A stretch of 64,000 nt of DNA from Lacinutrix venerupis (GTDB lineage: Bacteria > Bacteroidota > Bacteroidia > Flavobacteriales > Flavobacteriaceae). The stretch is taken from assembly GCF_003663945.1 (NCBI RefSeq), contig NZ_RCCH01000010.1:1-64000 (forward strand). Direction: 5' to 3'. Positions 27,787 through 36,831 of the stretch are shown here, one piece after another. The notes under the pieces are model-generated. The model was not told the DNA's origin. It ran no database searches and worked only from the letters and a program-made list of their open reading frames with translations. Numbering within the stretch: position 1 is the stretch's first letter; the number at the start of each line of letters is the position of its first letter. Position numbers and translations under genes: made by a program.

Positions 27787-29649
27787 ATGTTAGGAATATA
27801 CTGTAGAACTTCAAAGAATAGGGCTGAAAAATACACTATAGAAAACCAACGAGAGGGAGGAATTAAATGTGCAATAGAGCTAGGTCTAGAATACATTATT
27901 TATATTGATGATGGGATTAGTGGAACTCTAGATGAAAGCGTGAGGGACGGCTTGTCTGATTTGTTTAGAGATATTAGAAAAAATAAAATAACTCATATCT
28001 ATTGTATAGACCAATCTAGAATAGAAAGAGACACTAGAACTTGGGATTTCTTTGTTGCTGAATGTTTAAATAAGGAAATAAAATATTATCCAAACGGTTC
28101 TTTTTTCGCTTTAGATAATCCTACTAATAGGATGTTTGCTAGCTTGATGTCTGTTGTAAATGCTTATTACGCAGAAATAACCTCTAAAAAAGTAAGATTG
28201 GCAAATGCTCGTAAAGCTAAAGAAGGAAAGACGCATGGTATTAAACCATATGGTTATACTAAAGGAATCAATAATGAATATAAAATTGAAGAAAACGAAG
28301 CTGTTCATGTTAAACGTATGTTTAAATTATCTTTAGATGGAATTGGAGCTTATACTATAGCTAATATTTTAAATGAAGAAGGTATTCCTACAAAATTTAG
28401 TAAGAATTTTAAAGGTAAAATTAAAAGAAAAGACGAGTACACTGGTGCCATAACATATCATGATAAAAGTACTATTAAATGGCGAGGGAATGTAATAAGT
28501 GATATTCTAAGAAATAAAATTTATAAAGGAATACGAGAATGGAATCGAAATGAAGATAAAATTGAGAATATTAATGGTAAGCCTGTTAAAACAAAAGTTA
28601 AAGTTGAGCTTATAACTTCAAAAGTACCACACATTATTGAGCCAGAATTATGGGATAAAGTTCAAGCTAATTTATCCGTAAACAAAAAGAATGTTGGTAA
28701 AAAATCACAGTATAATTACCTTTTAAATGGCTTAGTGAAATGTCATCATTGTGAGCGATTATTTGTAGGTAAAAGGCGCAAAGGAAGTCGTGACAACTCA
28801 TATAAATGTAAAGGAAAAGTTTATCCTAATTCGAATTGTGATAAATCACGAAGTATCAACATAAACAAGTTAGATACATTTATTATTAAACACCTCTTTA
28901 TTTCTAAGAGTTTAAAAGGACACCTAGATAGCTTACCTAAAACTGAAAGTAAACATGATAGACTAAAAATTAAATTGGATGAAGAGAAAAGTATTCTAAA
29001 AAAAATAGAAAAGAAATTAGATAAAGGATATAAATTATTATTCAATGAAGATTCTGGGTTTAAAGATGATGAAGTTGTACAATCAAATGTTTTAAAATTA
29101 AAGAACAAGAAAAAAGAAAAATCTGAAGTAGTTACTAAATTAGAACAAGAATTGTTATTGGCTGAATCTAGTTTTAGAGATTCGAGAACAGAAAGATTAC
29201 TAAGTGAATATACAGATGAATCTACCTTTGATGATATAAAAAGAATAATTCATTCATTAATTGATTATATTAAAATAGAACATCATAAAGAGGAAGGTAA
29301 GATGGGCACGTTCCTTTTAAACATAAAGTATAAAGGGTATGATGAGGTTATATCATTTATGACCAATTGGCATGCTAATAAATGGTATTGGATTTCTAAG
29401 TATAGAAAAGGCGCTAATACACCACAAGAATTGGAAGATGATAGAGAAATGGATAAGGCCTTACTAAAGCAATTTGGTATGAATAAAGATGATATCGAAT
29501 TGACTGGGTTTCAAAAAGAAAGTGGACTTACAGATGACGAAATAGCAAAAATGAATCCTTTTAGCTCCAAATATGAAGGGGCTGAAACTAAGGAATTCAT
29601 ATATGATTTGATAGAATTAAAAACTGAAGAAATTATTGATTTTAATTAG
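27787..29649 (+). CDS. large serine recombinase (integrase)
   Basis: 620 residues. The resolvase domain (1-150) has the catalytic YCRTS (Ser9) and DQSRIERDTR. The recombinase domain (about 160-290) carries GIKPYGYTKG and IANILNEEGIPT. The zinc ribbon has Cys319, Cys322, Cys341 and Cys351, and a long coiled coil follows at about 370-465, the part that controls direction in this class. It ends with an acidic tail. It catalyses attP x attB recombination with a short core. Its stop lies 2 bp from the right arm of the element, the standard location for such integrases. A 39-bp gap separates it from the polymerase-like gene, so the two are probably co-transcribed. Confidence 0.95.
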   Translation: MLGIYCRTSKNRAEKYTIENQREGGIKCAIELGLEYIIYIDDGISGTLDESVRDGLSDLFRDIRKNKITHIYCIDQSRIERDTRTWDFFVAECLNKEIKYYPNGSFFALDNPTNRMFASLMSVVNAYYAEITSKKVRLANARKAKEGKTHGIKPYGYTKGINNEYKIEENEAVHVKRMFKLSLDGIGAYTIANILNEEGIPTKFSKNFKGKIKRKDEYTGAITYHDKSTIKWRGNVISDILRNKIYKGIREWNRNEDKIENINGKPVKTKVKVELITSKVPHIIEPELWDKVQANLSVNKKNVGKKSQYNYLLNGLVKCHHCERLFVGKRRKGSRDNSYKCKGKVYPNSNCDKSRSININKLDTFIIKHLFISKSLKGHLDSLPKTESKHDRLKIKLDEEKSILKKIEKKLDKGYKLLFNEDSGFKDDEVVQSNVLKLKNKKKEKSEVVTKLEQELLLAESSFRDSRTERLLSEYTDESTFDDIKRIIHSLIDYIKIEHHKEEGKMGTFLLNIKYKGYDEVISFMTNWHANKWYWISKYRKGANTPQELEDDREMDKALLKQFGMNKDDIELTGFQKESGLTDDEIAKMNPFSSKYEGAETKEFIYDLIELKTEEIIDFN

Positions 29650-29651
29650 AT

Positions 29652-29692
29652 ACACAAATTACCCGTATTTATATGTTTTTACGCTGGATGGT
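29652..29692 (+). other. attR, right junction of the integrative element
   Basis: The element arm ACACAAATTACCCGTATTTA (29652-29671), one T, then the core ATGT (29673-29676) and host sequence TTTTACGCTGG. Joining the two element arms gives a nearly palindromic attP of 44 bp with TATG at its centre. Joining the host sides gives an attB that restores the host reading frame. Confidence 0.85.
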
Positions 29693-29933
29693 AAGAAACG
29701 ACAATACTGGAGTAGATTTTGGTATTTGGAAAACATTATCACCATCACAATTATCTTGTCCGTTAGATGTGCATTCTGGCAATGTAGCAAGAAAACTAGG
29801 TTTATTACAACGCAAACAAAATGATGGTAAAGCTTTAACAGAACTAGATAATGCATTAAGAAAAATGGATAAAAACGATCCTGTTAAATATGATTTTGCA
29901 TTATTTGGATTAGGTGTGTTTGAAGGTTTTTAA
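29673..29933 (+). pseudogene. TIGR02757/DUF2400 gene, 3' fragment
   Basis: 86 in-frame codons from the core ATG, continuing the host gene broken at 5378 (FLRWMVRNDNTGVDFGIWK through SCPLDVHSGNVARKLGL to LGVFEGF). The core ATG happens to be a native Met codon, so the fragment could be translated alone from integrase read-through. Such a product would lack the N-terminal two thirds and is unlikely to function. The intact element copy at 5434 covers the same region. Confidence 0.9.
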
Positions 29934-29997
29934 TAATTAATAAAACCTTTTTTTAACTCATTAAATATTTTAAAGTGAAACTCATATATAATTTTAT

Positions 29998-30005
29998 TAA
30001 CTTTG
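29998..30005 (+). promoter_or_regulatory. candidate -7 box (TAACTTTG) for the histidine kinase gene
   Basis: TAACTTTG matches TAnnTTTG and is 75 bp before the coding start. A second match, TACTTTTG at 30076-30083, overlaps the proposed TTG start and would only serve a downstream start. Confidence 0.45.
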
Positions 30006-30080
30006 AATTTAGCATAAAAACTAAACTTAGTTATTTAAACTAGTTTAAATAATATTTAATAATTTTTAACACTAGTACTT

Positions 30081-31292
30081 TTGATAACTCCAAGGTTTCC
30101 AAAAAATGAGTCAGCCCGATTAAAAGCAGTAAAATCTTATCAGCTTTTAGATACACTTCCAGAGGAAGATTTTGATAATATAACAAATTTAGTTTCTAAT
30201 TTAATTGATGTTCCTATTTCATTAATTACATTACTTGATGCTGAAAGAAATTTTTTAAAATCTCATTATGGAATTCCTTTTAACGAGGCTCCTAGAGATA
30301 CCTCTTTTTGTGGTCACGCAATTTTAAGCGAAAATGATTTATTTGAAATTAAAGACGCACGTTTAGATCCAAGATTTGAAAACAATCCATTAGTAAAAGA
30401 ACATAACGCTATATTTTATGCTGGTGCACCTTTAATAAATTCTGACGGTTTTCCTTTAGGCACATTATGTATTTTCGATTCTAAACCTAGAGTATTAAGT
30501 AATAAACAAAAAAAATCGCTTGTTATACTTGCTAAACAGGTAGTGCAATTATTTGAGTTAAGAAAAAACAACTTAGAACTTAGAGAAGTTAGAGAAGAAT
30601 TAAAATTTCAAAATAATAATCTTAAAAATTTTGCAGGACATGTTTCTCATGATATGAAAATGCCTTTAGCAAACATGATTGTTACAACAGATATTTTAAA
30701 GAAAAAGTATGGCGATAGACTAGATGATAAAGCTTTACAGTATTTAACTAATTTAAAACGTTCTTCTTTTACATTAAGCGAGTATATATCTAATTTATTA
30801 GACCATTACGAAAGCGATAAAACCGATAATACTGTTGATTCTTTTTACTTAAATCACTTATTAGAAGATCTTGTAGACTTATTGCAAATAAATACAAATT
30901 GTCATATTAATTTTCCCGAAGATGATGTAGAGATAATATGTAATCGTGTTGCTTTAGAACAAATTTTACTAAACCTTATTGGTAACAGTTTAAAATATAA
31001 TGATAAAGAGCATACAATAATTGATATTTCTTGTACTATTAAAGATGAATTTTATAACTTTTCTGTTACAGATAATGGCGTTGGTATTCCTGAAGACAAA
31101 TTAGAAACCGTTTTTAATTTATTCTCGACAGTTGGTAACTTAGATAGAAATGGCAATAAGGGCCATGGTATTGGCTTATCTACAGTTAAAAACTTAGTGA
31201 AATCTTTAGGTGGAACTATTATGGTAACTTCTAAAATTGGAGAAAGCACCACTTTTAGTTTTACAGTTGTAAAGCCAGAAGTTTTTGATTAA
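30081..31292 (+). CDS. GAF-domain sensor histidine kinase
   Basis: 403 residues. A GAF domain (about 20-160: LLDTLPEEDFDNIT, DTSFCGHAI, YAGAPL, GTLCIFD) is followed by a helical linker and a HisKA domain with the phospho-accepting His190 in GHVSHDMKMP. The HATPase shows LIGNSLKYND, DNGVGIPED and GHGIGLSTVKNLV. There is no membrane segment, so it senses a cytoplasmic signal. No response regulator gene is adjacent. The TTG start at 30081 gives MITP, close to the usual MI-x-P opening of this flavobacterial kinase group, with no better ATG nearby; the next ATG is far inside the GAF domain. Confidence 0.9.
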   Translation: MITPRFPKNESARLKAVKSYQLLDTLPEEDFDNITNLVSNLIDVPISLITLLDAERNFLKSHYGIPFNEAPRDTSFCGHAILSENDLFEIKDARLDPRFENNPLVKEHNAIFYAGAPLINSDGFPLGTLCIFDSKPRVLSNKQKKSLVILAKQVVQLFELRKNNLELREVREELKFQNNNLKNFAGHVSHDMKMPLANMIVTTDILKKKYGDRLDDKALQYLTNLKRSSFTLSEYISNLLDHYESDKTDNTVDSFYLNHLLEDLVDLLQINTNCHINFPEDDVEIICNRVALEQILLNLIGNSLKYNDKEHTIIDISCTIKDEFYNFSVTDNGVGIPEDKLETVFNLFSTVGNLDRNGNKGHGIGLSTVKNLVKSLGGTIMVTSKIGESTTFSFTVVKPEVFD

Positions 31293-31325
31293 TTATAAAT
31301 ATATTTTTTAAAAAATTATAAATAA

Positions 31326-31360
31326 AAAAAGCCCAATTAACATTGCTAATTGGGCTTTTT
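31326..31360. terminator. bidirectional terminator
   Basis: AAAAAGCCCAATTA (31326-31339) and TAATTGGGCTTTTT (31347-31360) form a perfect 14-bp stem with a 7-nt loop between two convergent genes, with A/T tracts on both sides. Confidence 0.93.
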
Positions 31361-31378
31361 TATATGGTAAAAGAAATT

Positions 31379-31693
31379 TTACTTCTTTCTTTCTTTTAAA
31401 ATTTTCTTAGTTAAATCTAATTGAGTATTATATTTTTTACCACTCATACCCAAACATTCGCCATCAGATAATTTCATGGTTTTTTTGTCTTTAATATAAG
31501 TACCATCAGTTTTAACAACTGTTCCATCGTTTAGTTTTAACTCTTCATTTAGTGGCTTAACACCATCATTATTGTAATAAAACACTTTTTCATTTAGTAA
31601 AATTACATAATCACTATCAACAGGCTTATCTTGTGCTATTGCAGTGCTAATACTCATTAAGAATAAAAAACTCATTAAAATTAACTTCTTCAT
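31379..31693 (-). CDS. secreted DUF6799-like protein
   Basis: 104 residues with a clear signal peptide (MKKLILMSFLFLMSISTAIAQ, cleavage after about residue 20). The mature part has repeated short beta segments (VILLNEKVFYYNNDGVKPL, LNDGTVVKTDGTYI, KTMKLSDGECLGM), the pattern of the DUF6799 family in Bacteroidota. It is periplasmic or exported, of unknown function, and converges with the histidine kinase gene over a shared terminator. Confidence 0.75.
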   Translation of the reverse strand: MKKLILMSFLFLMSISTAIAQDKPVDSDYVILLNEKVFYYNNDGVKPLNEELKLNDGTVVKTDGTYIKDKKTMKLSDGECLGMSGKKYNTQLDLTKKILKERKK

Positions 31694-31805
31694 TGTATAT
31701 TATTTTAAATTAATTCGTGTATTATTATTATATCTAAAGATACTAAAAAATACTTCGACACAATTTTATAATCAATTTTTGTACCGAAGTATGAATTGCT
31801 TTATT

Positions 31806-33713
31806 TTATCCTTTTAACCAAGCTTCACGTAATGCATTTTGCTTTGCGGTAGCATTTGGGTCTACAACTAAACTAGAACCTGTAGTATAAGATTGTGTTA
31901 ATGTAGTTTTTACTACTATTTCTTCTCCATTTCTGTCTAGTCTTACATCAACCTCTCTACCTGGTTTCCACATGTACACTTCTGTTAATATTTGCTGTGC
32001 GCTTGCCATGTTTAACTCTTTTCCATCCACTGTTTTAATAACATCTCCTGGTAAAACACCGTTTTCTGCCCAGAAACTATTGTCTTTTACAGCCTCAGAA
32101 AAAGGAATTGTCATGGTTGCCATATCTGGTGCAAATATTAAAGTTCCTTCATTTTGTATATAGCTTGTTTTTACTTTAGATTCTGTTAATACTAAACCAG
32201 CTTTTGCAAAAAAGTCGTTGTAGTTAATTGGTGTATTACCAACAACGTGTGTGTTTAAAAATTCACCAATAGAAGGATATGTCATTGTTGTTATTTCGGC
32301 AATTAAATTATCATCTTCAAAAGGTTTATTTTTACCATATTTTAATGATAATTCTTTCATTAAAGATAAAATACCTCTATTTCCATTACTTTCTTCTCTC
32401 ATTAAAATATCTATACACATACCAATTAATGCTCCTTTTTGGTACACATTTAAGTATTGTGGCGCATAAGCATCTTCTAATATGTTTTCACTCATTTCAG
32501 TAAAACTCATACTATCGTTCATTGCAGAAGCTGCTTTTATTTTACCCATTATTTTTGTGTAAAACTCCTCTTCTTCTACTAGATCTTGATTAACTTGAAA
32601 TAATGTTGCAAAATACTCTGTTACACCTTCATACATCCATAAATGCTTAGAAAATGTTGGTTGATTATAATCAAAATAATGTACATCTTCAGAATGCACA
32701 CTTAAAGGTGTTACAATATGAAAAAACTCATGAGAAACAACATCTATCATACTTGCAGATAATGCATCAAAAGGCATAGATTCTGGTAAAACAACAACTG
32801 TAGAAGTATGGTGTTCTAAAGCTCCAAAACCTTTTGGAGATTCTTCTTTTCCTTCAGATAAATATAAATAAATATCATAACGAGGTGTTGTATTAATATC
32901 TCCTAAATATGTTTTTTGCGCTTCCATCATTTTTTGCATAACTGCTTTAATTTTTTCGGCAGAATGTACATTGTTTGGAGAGTATACACTTAAAACAATT
33001 TTTATATCTCCAACTTGAAATTCTTCGACATCTAAAGCTCCATAAAACATTGGATTATCTGTAATATCAAAATACCTTGGCGCAAAATAAGTGGTTGTCA
33101 TAGTTAAACCATCCTCATTCATTTTTGTTTCTGTCTCTTGTAAAGCAGATGTTTTTAGCATAGTCTTAGGTGCAGTAACATTTAAATTGTATTGCGCCGT
33201 TTTTAAACTATCAAAATACCCAACAAAACCATGTAAGTTTAATACATAATTTGTAGTTTCAATATTAGTTCCTGCAGGAGAAAATGGTACTTCTTTACCA
33301 ATTCCACCACCTTGAGTTTCCATATCGAAAGTATCGTTTACATTATATATTATCATGTCTAAATTAGTAGCATTACTAATTGTCCATGTGTTTGTATCTG
33401 TTTTTACAACTGGCAGCTCGTTTCCTTTGTAATCTATAGCTTTAAAATCGTCTACATATTTTCCAAAATCACTAACAGAGTATGTTCCTTGTACTACTCT
33501 TGGTAATCTATATGTTACAGTTTCTGTAGTAAAACGTCCAGGATTAATTGTTACTGGCGCTTTATCATCAACTACTTTACTTAAATTTAAACTAGTTTCA
33601 ATAGGATTTAAAGAGGCTAAATCGTTATTAGATTTTTCACCTGCTGTTTTGGTAGCATTACATCCTACTAGAAGTATTCCTGCAAATGCAACACTAAATA
33701 AATGTTTTTTCAT
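31806..33713 (-). CDS. M61 family glycyl aminopeptidase-like lipoprotein with PDZ domain
   Basis: 635 residues. The start is a lipoprotein signal (FAGILLVGC, lipid on Cys18). The peptidase has the zinc motif HEFFH near 326-330 and a downstream GVTEYFA, as in M61 enzymes. A PDZ domain follows at about 545-610 (NGVLPGDVIKTVDGKEL). M61 enzymes remove N-terminal Gly or Ala residues from peptides. It is probably anchored at the outer membrane facing the periplasm. A minus-strand TAACTTTG box lies upstream. Confidence 0.9.
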   Translation of the reverse strand: MKKHLFSVAFAGILLVGCNATKTAGEKSNNDLASLNPIETSLNLSKVVDDKAPVTINPGRFTTETVTYRLPRVVQGTYSVSDFGKYVDDFKAIDYKGNELPVVKTDTNTWTISNATNLDMIIYNVNDTFDMETQGGGIGKEVPFSPAGTNIETTNYVLNLHGFVGYFDSLKTAQYNLNVTAPKTMLKTSALQETETKMNEDGLTMTTTYFAPRYFDITDNPMFYGALDVEEFQVGDIKIVLSVYSPNNVHSAEKIKAVMQKMMEAQKTYLGDINTTPRYDIYLYLSEGKEESPKGFGALEHHTSTVVVLPESMPFDALSASMIDVVSHEFFHIVTPLSVHSEDVHYFDYNQPTFSKHLWMYEGVTEYFATLFQVNQDLVEEEEFYTKIMGKIKAASAMNDSMSFTEMSENILEDAYAPQYLNVYQKGALIGMCIDILMREESNGNRGILSLMKELSLKYGKNKPFEDDNLIAEITTMTYPSIGEFLNTHVVGNTPINYNDFFAKAGLVLTESKVKTSYIQNEGTLIFAPDMATMTIPFSEAVKDNSFWAENGVLPGDVIKTVDGKELNMASAQQILTEVYMWKPGREVDVRLDRNGEEIVVKTTLTQSYTTGSSLVVDPNATAKQNALREAWLKG

Positions 33714-33756
33714 TGTTTTGATTTTATGTTAATGGTCTTAAAAACGGTAAGACGCT

Positions 33757-33764
33757 CAAAGTTA
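33757..33764 (-). promoter_or_regulatory. -7 box (TAACTTTG) of the M61 peptidase gene
   Basis: CAAAGTTA on the plus strand reads TAACTTTG on the minus strand, 44 bp before the start codon. A TTTG lies 16 bp upstream of it, giving a plausible -33/-7 pair. Confidence 0.55.
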
Positions 33765-33842
33765 CAATGTGTTACAAATACAAATTGTAAAATTATGTTA
33801 ATATCTGTTAAATAAAAACACCCAGAATGCTATCTTGCAGCA

Positions 33843-34850
33843 ATGCAGCAACCACTAATTAGTATACTAATTCCATTTAAAAACACAGAATTATTTCTTG
33901 GTGAATGTTTAGACTCTATTATTAACCAAACATATTCTAATTGGGAACTACTAATTATAGACGATAACTCAACAGATAATAGTTATAGTTTAGTTGAGAG
34001 TTATACTAAAAAGAACACACGTATTAAGCTTTTTAAAAATGAAGGTTCCGGTATAATTAATGCATTAAAATTAGCTTTTTCAAAGTCTAAAGGCACTTAT
34101 ATTACTAGAATGGATAGCGACGATATTATGCCAAATATTAAGCTCGAAACACTTTTAAAAAATTTACAACAACACGGTAAACGCTATATAGCAACTGGTT
34201 TAGTAAGTTATTTTTCTGCAGAAGGTATTAGTGATGGTTATAGAAAATATGAGACTTGGTTAAATAAACTTACAAGTAAAGGCACCAATTATTCTGAAAT
34301 TTATAAAGAATGTGTTATACCATCTCCCTGTTGGATGATTTCTAGAGAAGATTTATTAAATATTGATGCATTTAATCCAACACGTTATCCTGAAGATTAC
34401 GATTTAACTTTTAGGTTTTACCAAGCCAATTATAAAATTATACCTTGCAACCAAACACTACATTTTTGGAGAGACTATGGAACAAGAGCTTCGAGAACCG
34501 ATGCAAATTATGCAGAAAATAGTTTTATAGATATTAAACTTTATTATTTTTTAAAGTTAGATTATAATAAAAAGCAACCTTTAGTTATTTGGGGAGCAGG
34601 AAATAAAGGTAAAGCTATTGCTAAAAAACTAAATGCTTTAAATATACCTTTTTATTGGATTTGCGATAACCCTAAAAAAATTGGTAAACATATTTACAAT
34701 GTTGAAATGAAACCGTTTCAATATTTAGAAACTTTAAAACACTTTCAATGTATTGTAAGTGTAGCTAATAATGAAGAACAACAAACAATTAAAGCTTACT
34801 TTTTAAAGTTAAACAAAAAATCTATGACAGATTATTTTTTCTTTTGTTAA
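33843..34850 (+). CDS. GT2 glycosyltransferase with a C-terminal Rossmann-like domain
   Basis: 335 residues. The GT-A domain (1-225) opens with ISILIPFKNTELFLGECLDS, followed by LLIIDDNSTDNS and the metal-binding RMDSDD. It should transfer a sugar to a glycan or lipid from a nucleotide-sugar donor in the cytoplasm. Residues about 235-335 form a second part beginning VIWGAGNKGKAIAK, a Rossmann-type nucleotide-binding signature, which is a less common appendage. No polysaccharide cluster is nearby. Confidence 0.88.
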   Translation: MQQPLISILIPFKNTELFLGECLDSIINQTYSNWELLIIDDNSTDNSYSLVESYTKKNTRIKLFKNEGSGIINALKLAFSKSKGTYITRMDSDDIMPNIKLETLLKNLQQHGKRYIATGLVSYFSAEGISDGYRKYETWLNKLTSKGTNYSEIYKECVIPSPCWMISREDLLNIDAFNPTRYPEDYDLTFRFYQANYKIIPCNQTLHFWRDYGTRASRTDANYAENSFIDIKLYYFLKLDYNKKQPLVIWGAGNKGKAIAKKLNALNIPFYWICDNPKKIGKHIYNVEMKPFQYLETLKHFQCIVSVANNEEQQTIKAYFLKLNKKSMTDYFFFC

Positions 34851-34877
34851 AGCTTTACATATTTCAGTATTAGTTTT

Positions 34878-34885
34878 TATATTTG
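34878..34885 (+). promoter_or_regulatory. -7 box (TATATTTG) of the BatA-like gene
   Basis: TATATTTG fits the consensus and lies 17 bp before ATG 34903, giving a short leader. A TTTC/TTAG stretch upstream provides no clear -33 box. Confidence 0.5.
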
Positions 34886-34902
34886 CCTAATCAAAATTAG
34901 CA

Positions 34903-36831
34903 ATGCAGTTTAAACATCCAGAACTTCTTTACGCCTTATTATTACTGCTAATCCCAATTATTGTTCATTTATTTCAATTACGTAAATTTCAAAAGGAAGC
35001 TTTTACCAATGTAGCATTTTTAAAAAAAGTAACTTTACAAACCCGTAAAAGTGCACAAATAAAAAAATGGTTAACATTATTTACTAGAATGGGTATTCTT
35101 GCTGCAATAGTTATTGCTTTTACACAACCATTTACTTCTAAAAACAATACATTTAATACCACATCTGAAACTGTAATTTACCTAGATAATTCCTTTAGTA
35201 TGCAAGCAAAAGGTAGTAAAGGAGAACTACTTAAACGAGCTGTAAGCGATATAATTAGTAGTATTCCAGAAGATGAAAATATTTCGCTTATTACAAATGA
35301 TAATAGTTTTAGAAACACTACCGTAAAAGCAATAACAAACGATTTGTTAAACCTTAATTACTCTACCAATCAACTACCTTATGATGCTGCTTTATTAAAA
35401 AGTAAAAAGTTTTTTTCTAAAAAAACTGAAACCATTAAGAACTTAGTTTTTATTAGTGATTTTCAGCAAAAAGAAACTAATTTTTCTATTAAAAAAGACG
35501 AAAACACTACTCTTAATTTAGTACAATTAAAGCCTGTTAATAATAGTAATGTTACTATTGATACTGTTTATATTTCTAAAAAAACTTCCAGTAATTTAGA
35601 ATTAACTGTAAGTATAAAAAACAATGGTAACGCTATAGAAAACTTACCAGTCTCTTTATATAACAACGGTAATCTATTAACAAAATCATCGGTTAAAATT
35701 ACAGATAAAGCAACAACCGTTTTTACATTACCTGCAAATGAATCTATTAATGGAAAGGTAGTTATAGACGATGTAAACCTTCAATTTGATAACGCTCTCT
35801 TTTTTAATATTAACAATAATTCTAAAATAAATGTTTTAGCTATAAACGAAAGTAGTGACACCTTTTTAAAAAATATTTATACAGAAAAAGAATTTAATTA
35901 TAAATCTACAGCATTTAACCAGTTAAGTTATGGTGATATTTCAAATCAAAACCTTATTATTTTAAACGAATTAAAAAATATTCCAAACTCATTGGTTACT
36001 GCTTTAAAAGCATTTACAAGTAATAATGGCGTTATAGTGGTAATACCTTCTCAGGATATAGATATCGAAAGTTATAATAATTTATTATTAAATTACAACT
36101 TTGGTTCTTTTTCCACAAGTTCTAAAATTGAAAAACGCTTAACAACAATTAATTATTCTCATCCTATATATAGTAATGGCGTATTTGAAAAACGTGTTTC
36201 TAATTTTCAATATCCTAAAATCAATTCTTACTACCCTCAACTTTTAGGAAAAGCTTCTCCAGTACTTCAATTTGAAGATGGCAAACCTTTTCTATCAGAA
36301 CATAATAATGCTTTTGTTTTTTCTTCAGCTTTAAACAAAGAAAACTCAAACTTTCAAGATATTAATTTAATTGTTCCTACGTTTTATAATATTTCAAAAC
36401 GCAGTTTACAAATTTCTAATTTATATTATACTATTGGTATAGAAAACACTTTTGATGTGGTTACAAATTTACAACAAGACGCTGTTTTAACTCTAGAAAA
36501 TAACAATGCTAAAGTAATACCACAACAACAATATTTTAATAATAAAGTTACTATTACAACCAACGAAACTCCAGAAAAAGCAGGAATATATAATATTAAA
36601 AATGACGTTGAAATTGTAGAAGGTATTAGTTATAATTACAATAGAAACGAAAGTAATCTTGTATATCAAAATTTTTCAAACATTGATAATTTAAAAGTTA
36701 GCAATTCTATTTCAGAAGTTTTTAATAGCATAAAAAATGATACTAAAGTAAACGAGCTATGGAAATGGTTTGTTATTTTAGCGCTAATACTTTTAGTTTT
36801 TGAAATGCTCATCTTAAAATATTTTAAATGA
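34903..36831 (+). CDS. BatA-domain membrane protein with VWA-like region
   Basis: 642 residues. The N-terminus is a typical BatA domain (TIGR02226): HPELLYALLLLLIPIIVHLF, then a basic RKFQKEAFTNVAFLKKV and a second helix near 62-77. A VWA-like region starts at VIYLDNSFSMQ (about 88-98). The long middle is extracytoplasmic, and a final transmembrane helix (about 618-638, WFVILALILLVFEMLIL) ends the chain. Proteins of this type are common in Bacteroidota near aerotolerance-like operons. Its stop overlaps the following gene by 4 bp. Confidence 0.88.
   Translation: MQFKHPELLYALLLLLIPIIVHLFQLRKFQKEAFTNVAFLKKVTLQTRKSAQIKKWLTLFTRMGILAAIVIAFTQPFTSKNNTFNTTSETVIYLDNSFSMQAKGSKGELLKRAVSDIISSIPEDENISLITNDNSFRNTTVKAITNDLLNLNYSTNQLPYDAALLKSKKFFSKKTETIKNLVFISDFQQKETNFSIKKDENTTLNLVQLKPVNNSNVTIDTVYISKKTSSNLELTVSIKNNGNAIENLPVSLYNNGNLLTKSSVKITDKATTVFTLPANESINGKVVIDDVNLQFDNALFFNINNNSKINVLAINESSDTFLKNIYTEKEFNYKSTAFNQLSYGDISNQNLIILNELKNIPNSLVTALKAFTSNNGVIVVIPSQDIDIESYNNLLLNYNFGSFSTSSKIEKRLTTINYSHPIYSNGVFEKRVSNFQYPKINSYYPQLLGKASPVLQFEDGKPFLSEHNNAFVFSSALNKENSNFQDINLIVPTFYNISKRSLQISNLYYTIGIENTFDVVTNLQQDAVLTLENNNAKVIPQQQYFNNKVTITTNETPEKAGIYNIKNDVEIVEGISYNYNRNESNLVYQNFSNIDNLKVSNSISEVFNSIKNDTKVNELWKWFVILALILLVFEMLILKYFK

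Larger units (their letters stand above)
5376..29672. mobile_element. 24.3-kb site-specific integrative element carrying a restriction/defence operon
   Basis: The boundaries come from three agreeing signs: the interrupted TIGR02757 gene, the inverted terminal arms, and a large serine integrase whose stop lies 2 bp from the right arm. The direct repeat at the junctions is only ATGT, as expected of serine integrases with very short cores. Cargo runs from left to right as a replacement TIGR02757 gene, a small resolvase, a ten-gene leftward operon, then a small HTH protein, an unknown, a putative origin region, a polymerase-like protein and the integrase. No relaxase, type IV secretion or phage structural genes are visible, so it is neither an obvious ICE nor a prophage. 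It may be mobilised passively or may replicate by its own polymerase-like protein after excision. Confidence 0.9.

Noticed and set aside
5376-29672. Element as a prophage or conjugative element
   Set aside because: No capsid, terminase, portal, relaxase, VirB4/TraG or Tra genes are visible among the cargo.
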